This document shows, piece by piece, positions 16,698 through 23,952 of a stretch of 44,155 nt of DNA. Numbering within the stretch: position 1 is the first letter of the stretch; each line of letters opens with the position of its first letter. Source of the stretch: Bauldia litoralis. GTDB lineage: Bacteria > Pseudomonadota > Alphaproteobacteria > Rhizobiales > Kaistiaceae. The stretch is from NCBI GenBank assembly GCA_945882315.1, contig CAMCWB010000031.1:1-44155 (forward strand), written 5' to 3'. Made by a program: the position numbers and the translations under genes. A model generated the notes under the pieces. That model saw nothing but the letters and a program-made list of their open reading frames with translations, was not told where the DNA came from and made no database searches.

Positions 16698-17042
16698 CTA
16701 GCGAAGCTCGAAATGTTGGCCGTCGATCTCGATCCACTCCGCCCTGATCTCGGGCGTGCCGTCGCGCTTGGGATAGCCATAGGCTTTCACCGTCCTGCCG
16801 TCCTGGACGATCTCGGCGGTGGCCCCACGCGCATTCATCCGCGACAGCGGCGCCAGCGTGATCAGCCAGGGCGCGCCCTCATGCGCCACCGTCATCTCGC
16901 CATGCGGATTCTGCAGGCTGAGGGCATCGATCGACCCTTCGATGGTCATCGGCGTCTCGGCATTGTAGGAGCCCCAGCCGTGATGGGCGGCGGCAGGCAC
17001 GGCGAGAGTAAGCATGGCGGCAGCGGTCGCGGCAAAACGCAT
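16698..17042 (-). CDS. DUF6152-like exported protein with predicted N-terminal histidine
   Basis: A 114-residue protein with a signal peptide (MRFAATAAAMLTLAVPAAA) followed directly by HHGWGSYNAET. The family pattern His-His near the cleavage site, then a beta-rich domain with Asn-Pro-His (residues 45-47, LQNPHGEM), matches DUF6152. If cleavage follows A19, the mature chain begins with H20, a geometry known from copper histidine-brace proteins such as CopC. Function in this family is not established to my knowledge. I chose ATG 17042 since the signal peptide begins there. It is followed immediately by the DUF6644-like gene. Confidence 0.75.
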   Translation of the reverse strand: MRFAATAAAMLTLAVPAAAHHGWGSYNAETPMTIEGSIDALSLQNPHGEMTVAHEGAPWLITLAPLSRMNARGATAEIVQDGRTVKAYGYPKRDGTPEIRAEWIEIDGQHFELR

Positions 17043-17100
17043 GGCGGAACCTCCCATTTCTCTATCCTTGAGAGATAGGCGCCGAAAGATCGCCGGCAAG

Positions 17101-17526
17101 TCAGTCCGCTGCGTCCTCGAGCTCTTCCATGTCCTCATCGGAGAGGCCGAAATGATGGCCGATCTCGTGGATGAGCACGTGGCTGACGATGGTCCCCAGC
17201 GTCTCCTCATGCTCGGCCCAGTAATCGAGGATCGGCCGGCGGTAGAGCCAGATCATGTTGGGCAGCCGGCCGGTCTCGGCAACATCGGAGTCGTGCGCGA
17301 TGCCGATGCCCTGGAAAAGGCCGAGGATATCGAACTCGCTTTCGAGCTCCATGTCCTCGATGACGTCGTCATCGGGAAAATCGGCGATGCGGAAGGAGAT
17401 GTCGCCGGTGAGCGCCCGGAAGTCATCCGGCAGCGCCGCAAACGCCACATTCGCCATCGCCTCGAAATCGGCGAGGCTCGGCGCCGAAATCAGCGCCCAG
17501 TCTTTCGGTTGGTCGGGATTCATCAT
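17101..17526 (-). CDS. Minimal zincin-like metallopeptidase family protein
   Basis: A 141-residue protein of the minimal metalloprotease-like family (COG3824 type). The C-terminal HVLIHEIGHHFGLSDEDMEEL carries the zinc motif His-Glu-x-x-His with a third His, followed by an acidic tail. IWLYRRPILDYW and ALPDDFRALTGDISFRI are other family segments. No signal peptide; cytoplasmic. Substrate unknown. The start overlaps the stop of the upstream small membrane protein gene by four bases (ATGA), so the two form a translationally coupled pair. Confidence 0.88.
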   Translation of the reverse strand: MMNPDQPKDWALISAPSLADFEAMANVAFAALPDDFRALTGDISFRIADFPDDDVIEDMELESEFDILGLFQGIGIAHDSDVAETGRLPNMIWLYRRPILDYWAEHEETLGTIVSHVLIHEIGHHFGLSDEDMEELEDAAD

Positions 17527-17768
17527 CGCGGTCCGTACTCCGCAAAGAGATAGGCTGCAAGCAGTACGAAGGCGATGGCCGCCAGCGCCCGCCCGACGCG
17601 CTTGCCCCAGATGGCGGCGGGATCGTTCGGGTCGTCGGCGGCGCGAAGCCTGTCGGCCGTCCGGGCCAGAAGCGACGTGCCGACGGTCTCGCTCTCGTCC
17701 GCCTTGCGGAGAATCCGCGCGGCTTCATTCCGCCGTTCCGCCGCCGCTTTCTCCGCTCCGCCGTTCAT
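17523..17768 (-). CDS. Small membrane-anchored hypothetical protein
   Basis: An 81-residue protein: an Ala/Glu/Arg-rich, probably helical N-terminus (MNGGAEKAAAERRNEAARIL) and one C-terminal membrane span (about residues 58-76, LAAIAFVLLAAYLFAEYG). It would be a tail-anchored inner-membrane protein. The ATG at 17768 is chosen over the longer open frame because the region upstream is repetitive Arg/Gly without sense. Its stop overlaps the metallopeptidase start, so the two may act together. Not recognised otherwise. Confidence 0.65.
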   Translation of the reverse strand: MNGGAEKAAAERRNEAARILRKADESETVGTSLLARTADRLRAADDPNDPAAIWGKRVGRALAAIAFVLLAAYLFAEYGPR

Positions 17769-17874
17769 CGAAGGACCTCGTTTCCTGCGCCGCAAGCTTT
17801 CTGCTTTGCCGGGCCCGGTCAAGCCTGCCGCGAGATCCACCGCCGCGAACCTGAACCACAGATGAACGCCGGCA

Positions 17875-17906
17875 TCAGCTTCGGTTCAAGCACCATCCCT
17901 TACGAC
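17875..17906 (+). promoter_or_regulatory. Shared promoter box of the secreted-protein pair (copy 1)
   Basis: TCAGCTTCGGTTCAAG (17875-17890) is followed after the TTCA by exactly 12 bases and TACGAC (17901-17906), about 70-85 bases before the downstream start. The same arrangement precedes the next gene at 18455-18486 (13 of 16 bases identical). The two TCA half-sites are 11 bases apart on the same strand, as in boxes bound by OmpR/PhoB-type response regulators. Upstream, TGAACC and TGAACG (17852, 17863) are spaced the same way. Confidence 0.5.
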
Positions 17907-17976
17907 CATCCTCAAGCCTTGTCTGGGGTTGAACGAGGCGAACGGGCAAGGCCCTAACCAAAGAGCGAGAGTCATC

Positions 17977-18348
17977 ATGAAACGTATCATCATCGCTGCC
18001 GCAACCGCGGCCGTGCTTGCAACCTCCGCCCTGGCCGGCGCCGCGCCTGCCAGCGCTGCCGGGGCCACGACCGCCGGCGTCATAGAAGTCGGCGGCCCCG
18101 GCCAGTGGAATGGCGGCGGCAACGGCAACTGGAATGGCGGTAACGGCAATTGGAATGGCAACGGCCACTGGAACAACGGCCCCGGCAAATGGAACGGCGG
18201 CGGCAGGTGGCAGGGCCCGCCGAAATGGAAGGCGAAGAAATCCTGCGACCCGATCGTCCGCTGGCGCATGGTCGGCCCGCCCTGGCACAAGCGCTGGGAC
18301 AAGGTGGTCGTAGGCTATGACTGCAATTGGGGCCGCAAGCACTGGTAA
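17977..18348 (+). CDS. Small secreted Gly/Asn/Trp-repeat protein
   Basis: A 123-residue exported protein. A signal peptide (MKRIIIAAATAAVLATSALA, cleavage near ASA-A) leads into about six imperfect repeats of Gly-Asn-x-Asn-Trp-Asn-Gly-Gly, then a compact C-terminal region with two Cys (SCDPIVRW and GYDCNW) separated by 25 residues, rich in Trp, Lys and Arg. The two-Cys region resembles the C-terminus of the next gene, so they are paralogues with different N-terminal parts. ATG 17977 is preceded by GAGCGAGAG. A Rho-independent terminator follows at 18377. Likely periplasmic or surface; function unknown. Confidence 0.8.
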   Translation: MKRIIIAAATAAVLATSALAGAAPASAAGATTAGVIEVGGPGQWNGGGNGNWNGGNGNWNGNGHWNNGPGKWNGGGRWQGPPKWKAKKSCDPIVRWRMVGPPWHKRWDKVVVGYDCNWGRKHW

Positions 18349-18376
18349 GCGCGTCGCAGCCGCAATCGTAAGGAGA

Positions 18377-18404
18377 CCCCGCATCGCAAGATGCGGGGTT
18401 TTTC
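18377..18404 (+). terminator. Rho-independent terminator after the Gly/Asn/Trp protein
   Basis: CCCCGCAT and ATGCGGGG pair perfectly around a six-base loop and are followed by TTTTTC. It lies 29 bases after the upstream stop and isolates the gene from its downstream paralogue, which has its own promoter box. Confidence 0.88.
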
Positions 18405-18454
18405 TTTGCCCGCGCGTGCATCACCGGCAGTTGAACGAAGGATAAATCGCCGCC

Positions 18455-18486
18455 TCAGCCTGGGTTCAGGGCTGCCCCGCTAGAAC
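18455..18486 (+). promoter_or_regulatory. Shared promoter box of the secreted-protein pair (copy 2)
   Basis: TCAGCCTGGGTTCAGG (18455-18470) is followed, 12 bases after TTCA, by TAGAAC (18481-18486). Sequence and spacing match copy 1 upstream of the paralogue. A TGAACG also lies about 20 bases upstream (18432), as in copy 1. Confidence 0.5.
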
Positions 18487-18549
18487 GGCATGGTCATCGA
18501 GAGCGAGCCGATTTTCGACCCCACCTCTCCAGATGGAAGGACCATGACC

Positions 18550-18918
18550 ATGCGCAGTCTCATCGCCACGCTCACCGCCGCCCTGCTTCTGGCCGGTACT
18601 CTCGGCCTCTCGACCACCGGCGCCGCGGCTGCCCAGCCCGGCCCGATGCCGATGCCCGGCCAACACGCTCCCTTCGGCAAGGATTTCAGGAAGGGTGATT
18701 TCGACAGGTCGCCCGGCAAGGCCTGGGACTATGGCCGTCCCGGCATCCAGCCGCACCCCGGCGGCTTTGTCTTCAGCATGGGCGGCAAGCCCTTCTGCAC
18801 GCCGGTCTTCGCCGAGAAGTGGCGCTGGAGCCCCTGGTCGGGCTGGTACCTGACCACCGTCAAGGTCGACGAGACATGCGGCCCGCAGAATTTCCGCGTC
18901 GCCCCGCCGCGCTGGTAA
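18550..18918 (+). CDS. Small secreted two-cysteine Trp-rich protein
   Basis: A 122-residue exported protein with a signal peptide (MRSLIATLTAALLLAGTLGL, cleavage near AAA-Q). The mature part is Pro/Gly/His-rich, then has FCTPVFAEKWRWSPWSGWYL and VDETCGP, two Cys separated by 26 residues, matching the C-terminal region of the preceding gene (25 residues). Two start codons, 18544 and 18550, fit; GGAAGG at 18535-18540 gives better spacing for 18550. A bidirectional terminator follows. Function unknown; a disulfide-closed, Trp-rich periplasmic or surface domain is inferred. Confidence 0.78.
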   Translation: MRSLIATLTAALLLAGTLGLSTTGAAAAQPGPMPMPGQHAPFGKDFRKGDFDRSPGKAWDYGRPGIQPHPGGFVFSMGGKPFCTPVFAEKWRWSPWSGWYLTTVKVDETCGPQNFRVAPPRW

Positions 18919-18939
18919 TCCGCCGGCCCTGAAATGAAA

Positions 18940-18963
18940 GAGGCCCCGCACATGCGGGGCCTC
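18940..18963. terminator. Bidirectional terminator between secreted protein gene and leuC
   Basis: GAGGCCCCGCA and TGCGGGGCCTC pair over 11 bases around two unpaired bases, with AAAG on the left and TCGATTCT on the right. It lies between the convergent 3' ends of the secreted-protein gene (18918) and leuC (18987). Confidence 0.8.
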
Positions 18964-18986
18964 TCGATTCTGAAGAAGTCGCTGCG

Positions 18987-20396
18987 CTAGTGGACGTTGC
19001 GCACGTCGACGAAGTGGCCTGCCAGCGCCGCCGCTGCCGCCATGACCGGCGAGACCAGATGCGTGCGGCCCTTGAAACCCTGGCGGCCCTCGAAATTGCG
19101 GTTCGAGGTCGACGCGCAGCGCTCTTCCGGCTCCAGCTTGTCGGCATTCATCGCCAGGCACATCGAGCAGCCCGGCTCGCGCCAGTCGAAACCCGCCGCC
19201 CTGAAGATGACGTCGAGGCCTTCGGCCTCGGCCTGCATCTTCACCAGGCCGGAGCCCGGCACGATCATGGCGCGCTTCAGGGTCGGGCTGACCGTCTTGC
19301 CCTCGACGATCTTCGCGACCTTGCGCAGATCCTCGATGCGGCCATTGGTGCAGGAGCCGATGAAGATCGTGTCGAGCGCGATGTCGGTGATCTTCGTCCC
19401 GGGCTGCAGGCCCATATATTTCAGCGCCCGCCATTTCGACGTGCGCTTGTTCTCGTCGGCGATGTCGTCCGGATTGGGGACCGCGCCGGTAACCGAGACG
19501 ACATCCTCGGGGCTCGTGCCCCAGGTGACGATCGGCGGCAGGTTGGCAGCGTCTAGCGTCACCTCGCGGTCGAAATGGGCATCATCATCGGAATAGAGCG
19601 TCTTCCAATAGGCCAACGCCCGGTCCCAGACCTCGCCGGTCGGTGCCTTCGGACGGCCTTTCACATAGGCATAGGTCGTCTCGTCCGGCGCGATCAGGCC
19701 GGCGCGGGCGCCGCCCTCGATCGACATGTTGCAGATCGTCATGCGGGCTTCCATCGACAGCGCCCGGATGGCCTCGCCGGCATATTCCATGACATAGCCG
19801 TTGCCGCCGCCGGCGCCGATCTCGCCGATGATGGCGAGGATGATGTCCTTCGACGAGACACCGTCGGGCAGCGTGCCGGTGACGTTGATGCGGAGATTCT
19901 TCGCCTTCGACTGGATCAGAGTCTGGGTGGCGAGCACATGCTCGACCTCGGACGTGCCGATGCCATGCGCCAGCGCCCCGAAGGCGCCATGCGTCGAGGT
20001 GTGGCTGTCGCCGCAGACGATCGTCATGCCGGGCAGCGTGAAGCCCTGCTCCGGCCCGATGATGTGGACGATGCCCTGCCGCTTGTCGTGCTCGTTGTAA
20101 TATTCGACGCCGAAATCACGGGCGTTCATGGCGAGCGTCTCGACCTGGAGCCGCGATTCGGGATCGTCGATGCCCTGCGAGCGGTCGCTGGTCGGCACAT
20201 TGTGATCGACGACGGCCAGCGTCTTGTGCGGCTGGTGCACCTGGCGGCCGGCGAGACGCAGTCCCTCGAAGGCCTGCGGGCTCGTCACCTCATGGACGAG
20301 GTGGCGGTCGATATAAAGGAGGCACGTGCCGTCATCGCCCTGGTGGACGACATGGTCGTCCCAGATCTTGTCGTAGAGGGTCTTCGGAGCGGTCAT
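18987..20396 (-). CDS. leuC: 3-isopropylmalate dehydratase large subunit
   Basis: A 469-residue aconitase-superfamily protein binding a 4Fe-4S cluster. The cluster ligands are the Cys of [11 protein letters not shown] and the two Cys of [31 protein letters not shown] and [15 protein letters not shown] are family landmarks. Length is normal, and the ATG at 20396 fits ([17 protein letters not shown]). It works with LeuD as a heterodimer, isomerising 2- to 3-isopropylmalate. No leader peptide with leucine codons was found upstream, so classical attenuation is not evident. Confidence 0.98.
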   Translation of the reverse strand: MTAPKTLYDKIWDDHVVHQGDDGTCLLYIDRHLVHEVTSPQAFEGLRLAGRQVHQPHKTLAVVDHNVPTSDRSQGIDDPESRLQVETLAMNARDFGVEYYNEHDKRQGIVHIIGPEQGFTLPGMTIVCGDSHTSTHGAFGALAHGIGTSEVEHVLATQTLIQSKAKNLRINVTGTLPDGVSSKDIILAIIGEIGAGGGNGYVMEYAGEAIRALSMEARMTICNMSIEGGARAGLIAPDETTYAYVKGRPKAPTGEVWDRALAYWKTLYSDDDAHFDREVTLDAANLPPIVTWGTSPEDVVSVTGAVPNPDDIADENKRTSKWRALKYMGLQPGTKITDIALDTIFIGSCTNGRIEDLRKVAKIVEGKTVSPTLKRAMIVPGSGLVKMQAEAEGLDVIFRAAGFDWREPGCSMCLAMNADKLEPEERCASTSNRNFEGRQGFKGRTHLVSPVMAAAAALAGHFVDVRNVH

Positions 20397-20496
20397 GGGA
20401 GGTAATCCGGTCTTTGAGCTTGTGATCTGCCGGCCCGGGCTTGGCTTGTTTTCTTGCTTGGGACCGGCGGTAAGGGCGTTGCCGGCAAAGCCGGCG

Positions 20497-20652
20497 TCAG
20501 GAGCGCGTAAGGTCGCCGTCCACCGCCATATGGCGGGCCTGGAAGCGCCAGGGCATGCGGATGCGATCGGCGATCGCCGCGAAATCGAAGCGCCCGCGGA
20601 GGCATCTGCCCCCGGCGCAACGCCCGTTTTGCCCTGAATAGAACGGTTTCAT
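20497..20652 (-). CDS. Small ORF of 51 residues between leuC and a metallophosphoesterase
   Basis: ATG at 20652 opens a 51-codon frame, [20 protein letters not shown] then [20 protein letters not shown] and ending LTRS. From about residue 20 the codons are strongly C/G-ending and the residue mix is protein-like, suggesting real coding sequence. It starts six bases after the stop of the metallophosphoesterase gene on the same strand, but a good ribosome site is not visible. Two Cys lie in a CAGGRC motif. Not recognised. It could also be the remnant of a longer gene. Confidence 0.4.
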   Translation of the reverse strand: MKPFYSGQNGRCAGGRCLRGRFDFAAIADRIRMPWRFQARHMAVDGDLTRS

Positions 20653-20658
20653 ACTGCG

Positions 20659-21579
20659 CTAGATAGCAACACTGCCGCCGCCAGACAATTCCCCGATGTC
20701 GATAACGACGATTTCGGGCGGGACCCCGAAGCGGACCGGGATGCCCAAGCAGCCGAGGCCGCCCGAGACGATCAGGTGGCGGCCGTCCTCGACGATATGG
20801 CCGTAGGCATAGCGTTCGCCGTAGCGGGAGGGCGCGATCGGCCGGCCGATGAAGGGCAGCGACACCTGCCCGCCATGCGTATGACCGCAGATCGTCAGGC
20901 TCACCCGGTCGGGCACCTCGGGGAAGATATCGGGCTCGTGGGCGAGCAGGATGACCGGATTGGTATCGTCCTTGACCGGCGCCAGCGTACCCGGCAGATC
21001 GTCGGCACCGCGCGAGCCGTTCGGCGTCTGGATCCGGGCCATCTGGTCGCCGAGCCCGGCCAGCCAGAAGGGCGGCGCCTCCTTCGGCTGGATCAGCCCG
21101 GCGTCGTTTTCGAGGAGCGGGATCTTGTTGACGGCGAAGGCGGCGCGAACCGCATCGACATCGTTCCACCAGTCGTGATTGCCGAGGACCGCAAACACGC
21201 CGAGCGGCGCCGAGAGATCAGCAAGAGCCTTTGCCCATTCCGGCGGCGGCACGATTCCGGTCCGGAAATGGCGCATCCCCGGCACATAATCGCCGAGAAG
21301 GCAGATAAGATCGGGCTCGAGGCGATTGGTGACCTCGACAATCTGCTCGACGCGGCTGAGCGGCATCCAGGGCTCGCAGGCATGGATATCGGCGACGACC
21401 GCGACCCGCAGCCGCTTCGCCCCCGCCGGCCAGCCGGGCGGCGTCAGGCGATAGAAGGTCGTCACCAGCCGGAAACGCGGCTCGATGCCGAAAGCGTACG
21501 AGGTCAGGCCCGCCCCGGTGATGACCGTCGCGCCGGCAAGTTTGAGAAAGGTTCGTCTGGTGTGAAGCACGCCGTGCAC
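20659..21579 (-). CDS. Tat-exported metallophosphoesterase (YkuE/YaeI-like)
   Basis: A 306-residue calcineurin-like phosphoesterase. The N-terminus has a twin-arginine signal (TRRTFLKLAGATVITGAG), and the metal-binding blocks follow in order: VADIHACEPW, LLGDYVPG, VLGNHDWWND, LLAHEPDIF and CGHTHGGQVSLPF. Known relatives act on phospholipid or nucleotide phosphodiesters; the substrate is not given by the sequence. The start is GTG at 21579, or GTG nine bases later. It is divergent from a phosphodiester glycosidase gene, so two periplasmic phosphoester-processing enzymes lie back to back. Confidence 0.88.
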   Translation of the reverse strand: MHGVLHTRRTFLKLAGATVITGAGLTSYAFGIEPRFRLVTTFYRLTPPGWPAGAKRLRVAVVADIHACEPWMPLSRVEQIVEVTNRLEPDLICLLGDYVPGMRHFRTGIVPPPEWAKALADLSAPLGVFAVLGNHDWWNDVDAVRAAFAVNKIPLLENDAGLIQPKEAPPFWLAGLGDQMARIQTPNGSRGADDLPGTLAPVKDDTNPVILLAHEPDIFPEVPDRVSLTICGHTHGGQVSLPFIGRPIAPSRYGERYAYGHIVEDGRHLIVSGGLGCLGIPVRFGVPPEIVVIDIGELSGGGSVAI

Positions 21580-21656
21580 TATCGGACAGATTCGTTCAAA
21601 TTCGCGGCAAGATTCGCTTTTAGGATGTCTTGGTTAAGGAAAGAGGGCGCGACAGC

Positions 21657-22427
21657 TTGAAGCATCATCTCCCAAAAATCGTCGGCGCCGCGGCGCTGGC
21701 CCTCTCCGGCCTCGCCTCCGCGGCGACCGCCAATCCCTGCCGCAGCGAGACTTTCGAGGCGAAGGTCTACACCGTCTGCAGCTTCGACCTGCCGGCAACC
21801 GACATGCGCGTCGTCTGGCAGGACGCGGACGGGCGGACCTATGGCGCCTTCGCCGATCTGGCGGCGGCGCTGAAGGAGAAAGGCGAGACGCTGGCCTTCG
21901 CCATGAATGGCGGCATGTATGAAGAAGATTTCAGCCCGGTCGGGCTGCTGACCATCGACGGCAGGGAACTGGCGCCGGCGAACCGGACGACCCTGCCTGC
22001 CGATATCCAGCCCGTACCCAATTTCTACAAGAAGCCGAACGGCATCTTCTATCTCGGCGAGGGCAAGGCCGGCGTGATCGAGACCGGCCGCTATGTCGCG
22101 GAGAAGCCGGCAGCGACCTATGCGACGCAGTCGGGCCCGCTGCTCGTCATCGACGGCGCGATCAACCCGATCTTCATTCCCGGCTCGTCGGACCGGAAGC
22201 CGCGGAACGGCGTCGGCGTCTCAAGCCCGACACAGGTCCATTTCGCGATCTCGGACGGCAGCGTCAACTTCCACGATTTCGCACGCTTCTTCCGCGACCG
22301 CCTCGGCTGCGACGACGCGCTCTTCCTCGACGGCGGCTCGGCGCCCGCCCTCTACGCCCCGGAACTCCGGCGCGACGACCCGCCCGGCCATGGCGGTTTC
22401 GGCCCGATCATCGCGGTGATGGAGTAG
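21657..22427 (+). CDS. Periplasmic phosphodiester glycosidase (NAGPA-domain) protein
   Basis: A 256-residue exported protein of the phosphodiester glycosidase family, related to the domain that uncovers mannose-6-phosphate in animals and found in bacterial sporulation and wall proteins. AFAMNGGMYEEDFSPVGLLT, NGIFYLGEG and LFLDGGSAPALYAP are the family motifs, and the signal peptide is KHHLPKIVGAAALALSGLAS. No ATG precedes the signal peptide: TTG at 21657 follows a GGAAAGAGGG site, so a TTG start is most likely; another TTG is at 21630. Substrate unknown. Confidence 0.82.
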   Translation: MKHHLPKIVGAAALALSGLASAATANPCRSETFEAKVYTVCSFDLPATDMRVVWQDADGRTYGAFADLAAALKEKGETLAFAMNGGMYEEDFSPVGLLTIDGRELAPANRTTLPADIQPVPNFYKKPNGIFYLGEGKAGVIETGRYVAEKPAATYATQSGPLLVIDGAINPIFIPGSSDRKPRNGVGVSSPTQVHFAISDGSVNFHDFARFFRDRLGCDDALFLDGGSAPALYAPELRRDDPPGHGGFGPIIAVME

Positions 22428-22461
22428 CGACCCGCGCATTCATAACAATGGTTGTTGCTGG

Positions 22462-22590
22462 TCCTCCCCCGTTTTACGGGGGAGGGGGACCGCCGTTAGG
22501 CGGTGGAGGGGGCGGCGGCTCGCTCGGAGCATGGGGTTGCCCCCTCCGTCGCAGCTGCGCTGCGCCACCTCTCCCGTAAACGGGGGAGGA
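22462..22590. repeat. Large palindromic intergenic repeat (CCTCCCCCGT type)
   Basis: Arms TCCTCCCCCGTTTTACGG (22462 on) and CCGTAAACGGGGGAGGA (ending 22590) are inverted copies, enclosing further paired G/C-rich runs (GGAGGGGGCGGC / GCCCCCTCC). The unit is about 130 bases and fills the gap between the phosphodiester glycosidase gene and rplS. It differs in sequence from the three other palindromic repeats in this window. Confidence 0.7.
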
Positions 22591-22619
22591 CCCAAGCTCG
22601 CGCTACCACAAAAACAAAA

Positions 22620-22642
22620 ATGGCCGGGACGAGCCCGGCCAT
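22620..22642 (-). terminator. Rho-independent terminator of the rpsP-rplS operon
   Basis: On the minus strand ATGGCCGGG and CCCGGCCAT pair around five bases and are followed by TTTTTGTTTTT. It lies about 30 bases after the rplS stop. Confidence 0.88.
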
Positions 22643-22673
22643 GAAGCGTTGCGGAGAGCCTTTCGGCCGTCGG

Positions 22674-23081
22674 CTATTCCTTGGCGGCGGCCGCTTCGGG
22701 CGCGGCGGCGGCGACGCGGCGGTCCTGCTTCTTCTCGGTGATGCGGGCCGACTTGCCGCGGCGGCCGCGGAGATAATAGAGCTTGGCGCGGCGGACCTTG
22801 CCGCGGCGCACCACCTCGATCGAGTCGATCGACGGCGAGTAGATCGGGAAGACGCGCTCGACGCCCTCGCCGTAGGAAATCTTGCGGACCGTGAAGTTCT
22901 CGTTGAGGCCGCCGCCGGCGCGCGCGATGCAGACGCCTTCGTAAGCCTGGACGCGCGAACGCGTGCCCTCGGTCACCTTCACATTGACCTTGACCGTATC
23001 GCCGGGAGCGAATTCGGGGATCGGGCGGAGAGCCGCGACCTGGGCGGCCTGCTCATCTTCGAGCTGCTTGATAATATTCAT
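22674..23081 (-). CDS. rplS: 50S ribosomal protein L19
   Basis: A 135-residue ribosomal protein at the 30S-50S interface. Landmarks are [43 protein letters not shown] and [19 protein letters not shown]. The C-terminus carries an Ala-rich extension as in alphaproteobacteria. It is the last gene of rpsP-rimM-trmD-rplS, separated from trmD by 134 bases that contain a CGCGCTTTTAAGCGCG palindrome, so it may have an additional promoter. Confidence 0.97.
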   Translation of the reverse strand: MNIIKQLEDEQAAQVAALRPIPEFAPGDTVKVNVKVTEGTRSRVQAYEGVCIARAGGGLNENFTVRKISYGEGVERVFPIYSPSIDSIEVVRRGKVRRAKLYYLRGRRGKSARITEKKQDRRVAAAAPEAAAAKE

Positions 23082-23215
23082 TGTCGGAGCCTCACGACGA
23101 GCGGCGCCGCGGCACCGCGCTTAAAAGCGCGATCCGGCCCGGCGCGCGCAGACCTTCTGAAAACCGGCCGGTTGATACCCCAATCGAAAGCCTTTGTCGA
23201 TTCTCGATTTTCGGC

Positions 23216-23920
23216 TCAATCACGCGATTCCGACCTTTCCGGGCGAATTAAGAGATCGGGCCGCCGTTCGGCGGTGATCCGGCGCGCTTCCGCGAGGCGC
23301 CAGTCGGCGATTTTCTTGTGGTCGCCGGAGAGGAGAACCTCCGGAATCGCCTGCCCCTCGAAGATCTGCGGACGGGTATATTGCGGATATTCGAGAAGCC
23401 CCTCGGCGAAGCTCTCGCTCTCGCCGGACTGGACATTGCCCATGACCCCCGGCAGGAGCCGCACGGTGGCGTCGAGAACGGTCAGGGCGGCGATCTCGCC
23501 GCCCGACAGGACATAGTCGCCGACCGACACTTCCTCGAGCCCACGCGCCGCGATGAGGCGCTCGTCGACCCCTTCGAAGCGGCCGGCAAGGATGACCACC
23601 CCGGGGCCTTCCGCGAGCGCCGCGGCGCGTGCCTGGTCGAAGGGCCGGCCGCGCGGGCTCATCAGGAGACGGGGCCGCCTGTCGCCGGCAGGGCTCGCGG
23701 CGTCGATCGCCGCAGCCAGCACGTCGGCCCGCATGACCATGCCGGCGCCGCCGCCGGCCGGCGAATCGTCGACCGAGCGGTGCTTGTCGGTGGCCGAGGC
23801 GCGGATGTCGCGGGCTTCCAGCGACCAGAGCCCGTCATTGAGCGCCCGGCCGGCGAGGCTGAGGCCGAGCGGACCGGGAAACATTTCGGGGAAGATGGTG
23901 AGGACGCTGGCTCGGAACAT
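23216..23920 (-). CDS. trmD: tRNA (guanine-37-N1)-methyltransferase
   Basis: A 234-residue SPOUT methyltransferase that makes m1G37 in tRNAs with G36, preventing +1 frameshifting. [18 protein letters not shown] is the N-terminus, [28 protein letters not shown] and [13 protein letters not shown] form the trefoil-knot SAM site, and [11 protein letters not shown] contacts tRNA. Length is normal. It lies 32 bases after rimM in the ribosomal operon. Confidence 0.97.
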   Translation of the reverse strand: MFRASVLTIFPEMFPGPLGLSLAGRALNDGLWSLEARDIRASATDKHRSVDDSPAGGGAGMVMRADVLAAAIDAASPAGDRRPRLLMSPRGRPFDQARAAALAEGPGVVILAGRFEGVDERLIAARGLEEVSVGDYVLSGGEIAALTVLDATVRLLPGVMGNVQSGESESFAEGLLEYPQYTRPQIFEGQAIPEVLLSGDHKKIADWRLAEARRITAERRPDLLIRPERSESRD

Positions 23921-23952
23921 CGGTGCTTCGCTTGGCTGACGGACAAGCGACC

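Noticed and set aside
23082-23215. Ribosomal-protein leader RNA ahead of rplS
   Set aside because: Only a short CGCGCTTTTAAGCGCG palindrome is visible; no recognisable L19 leader structure.
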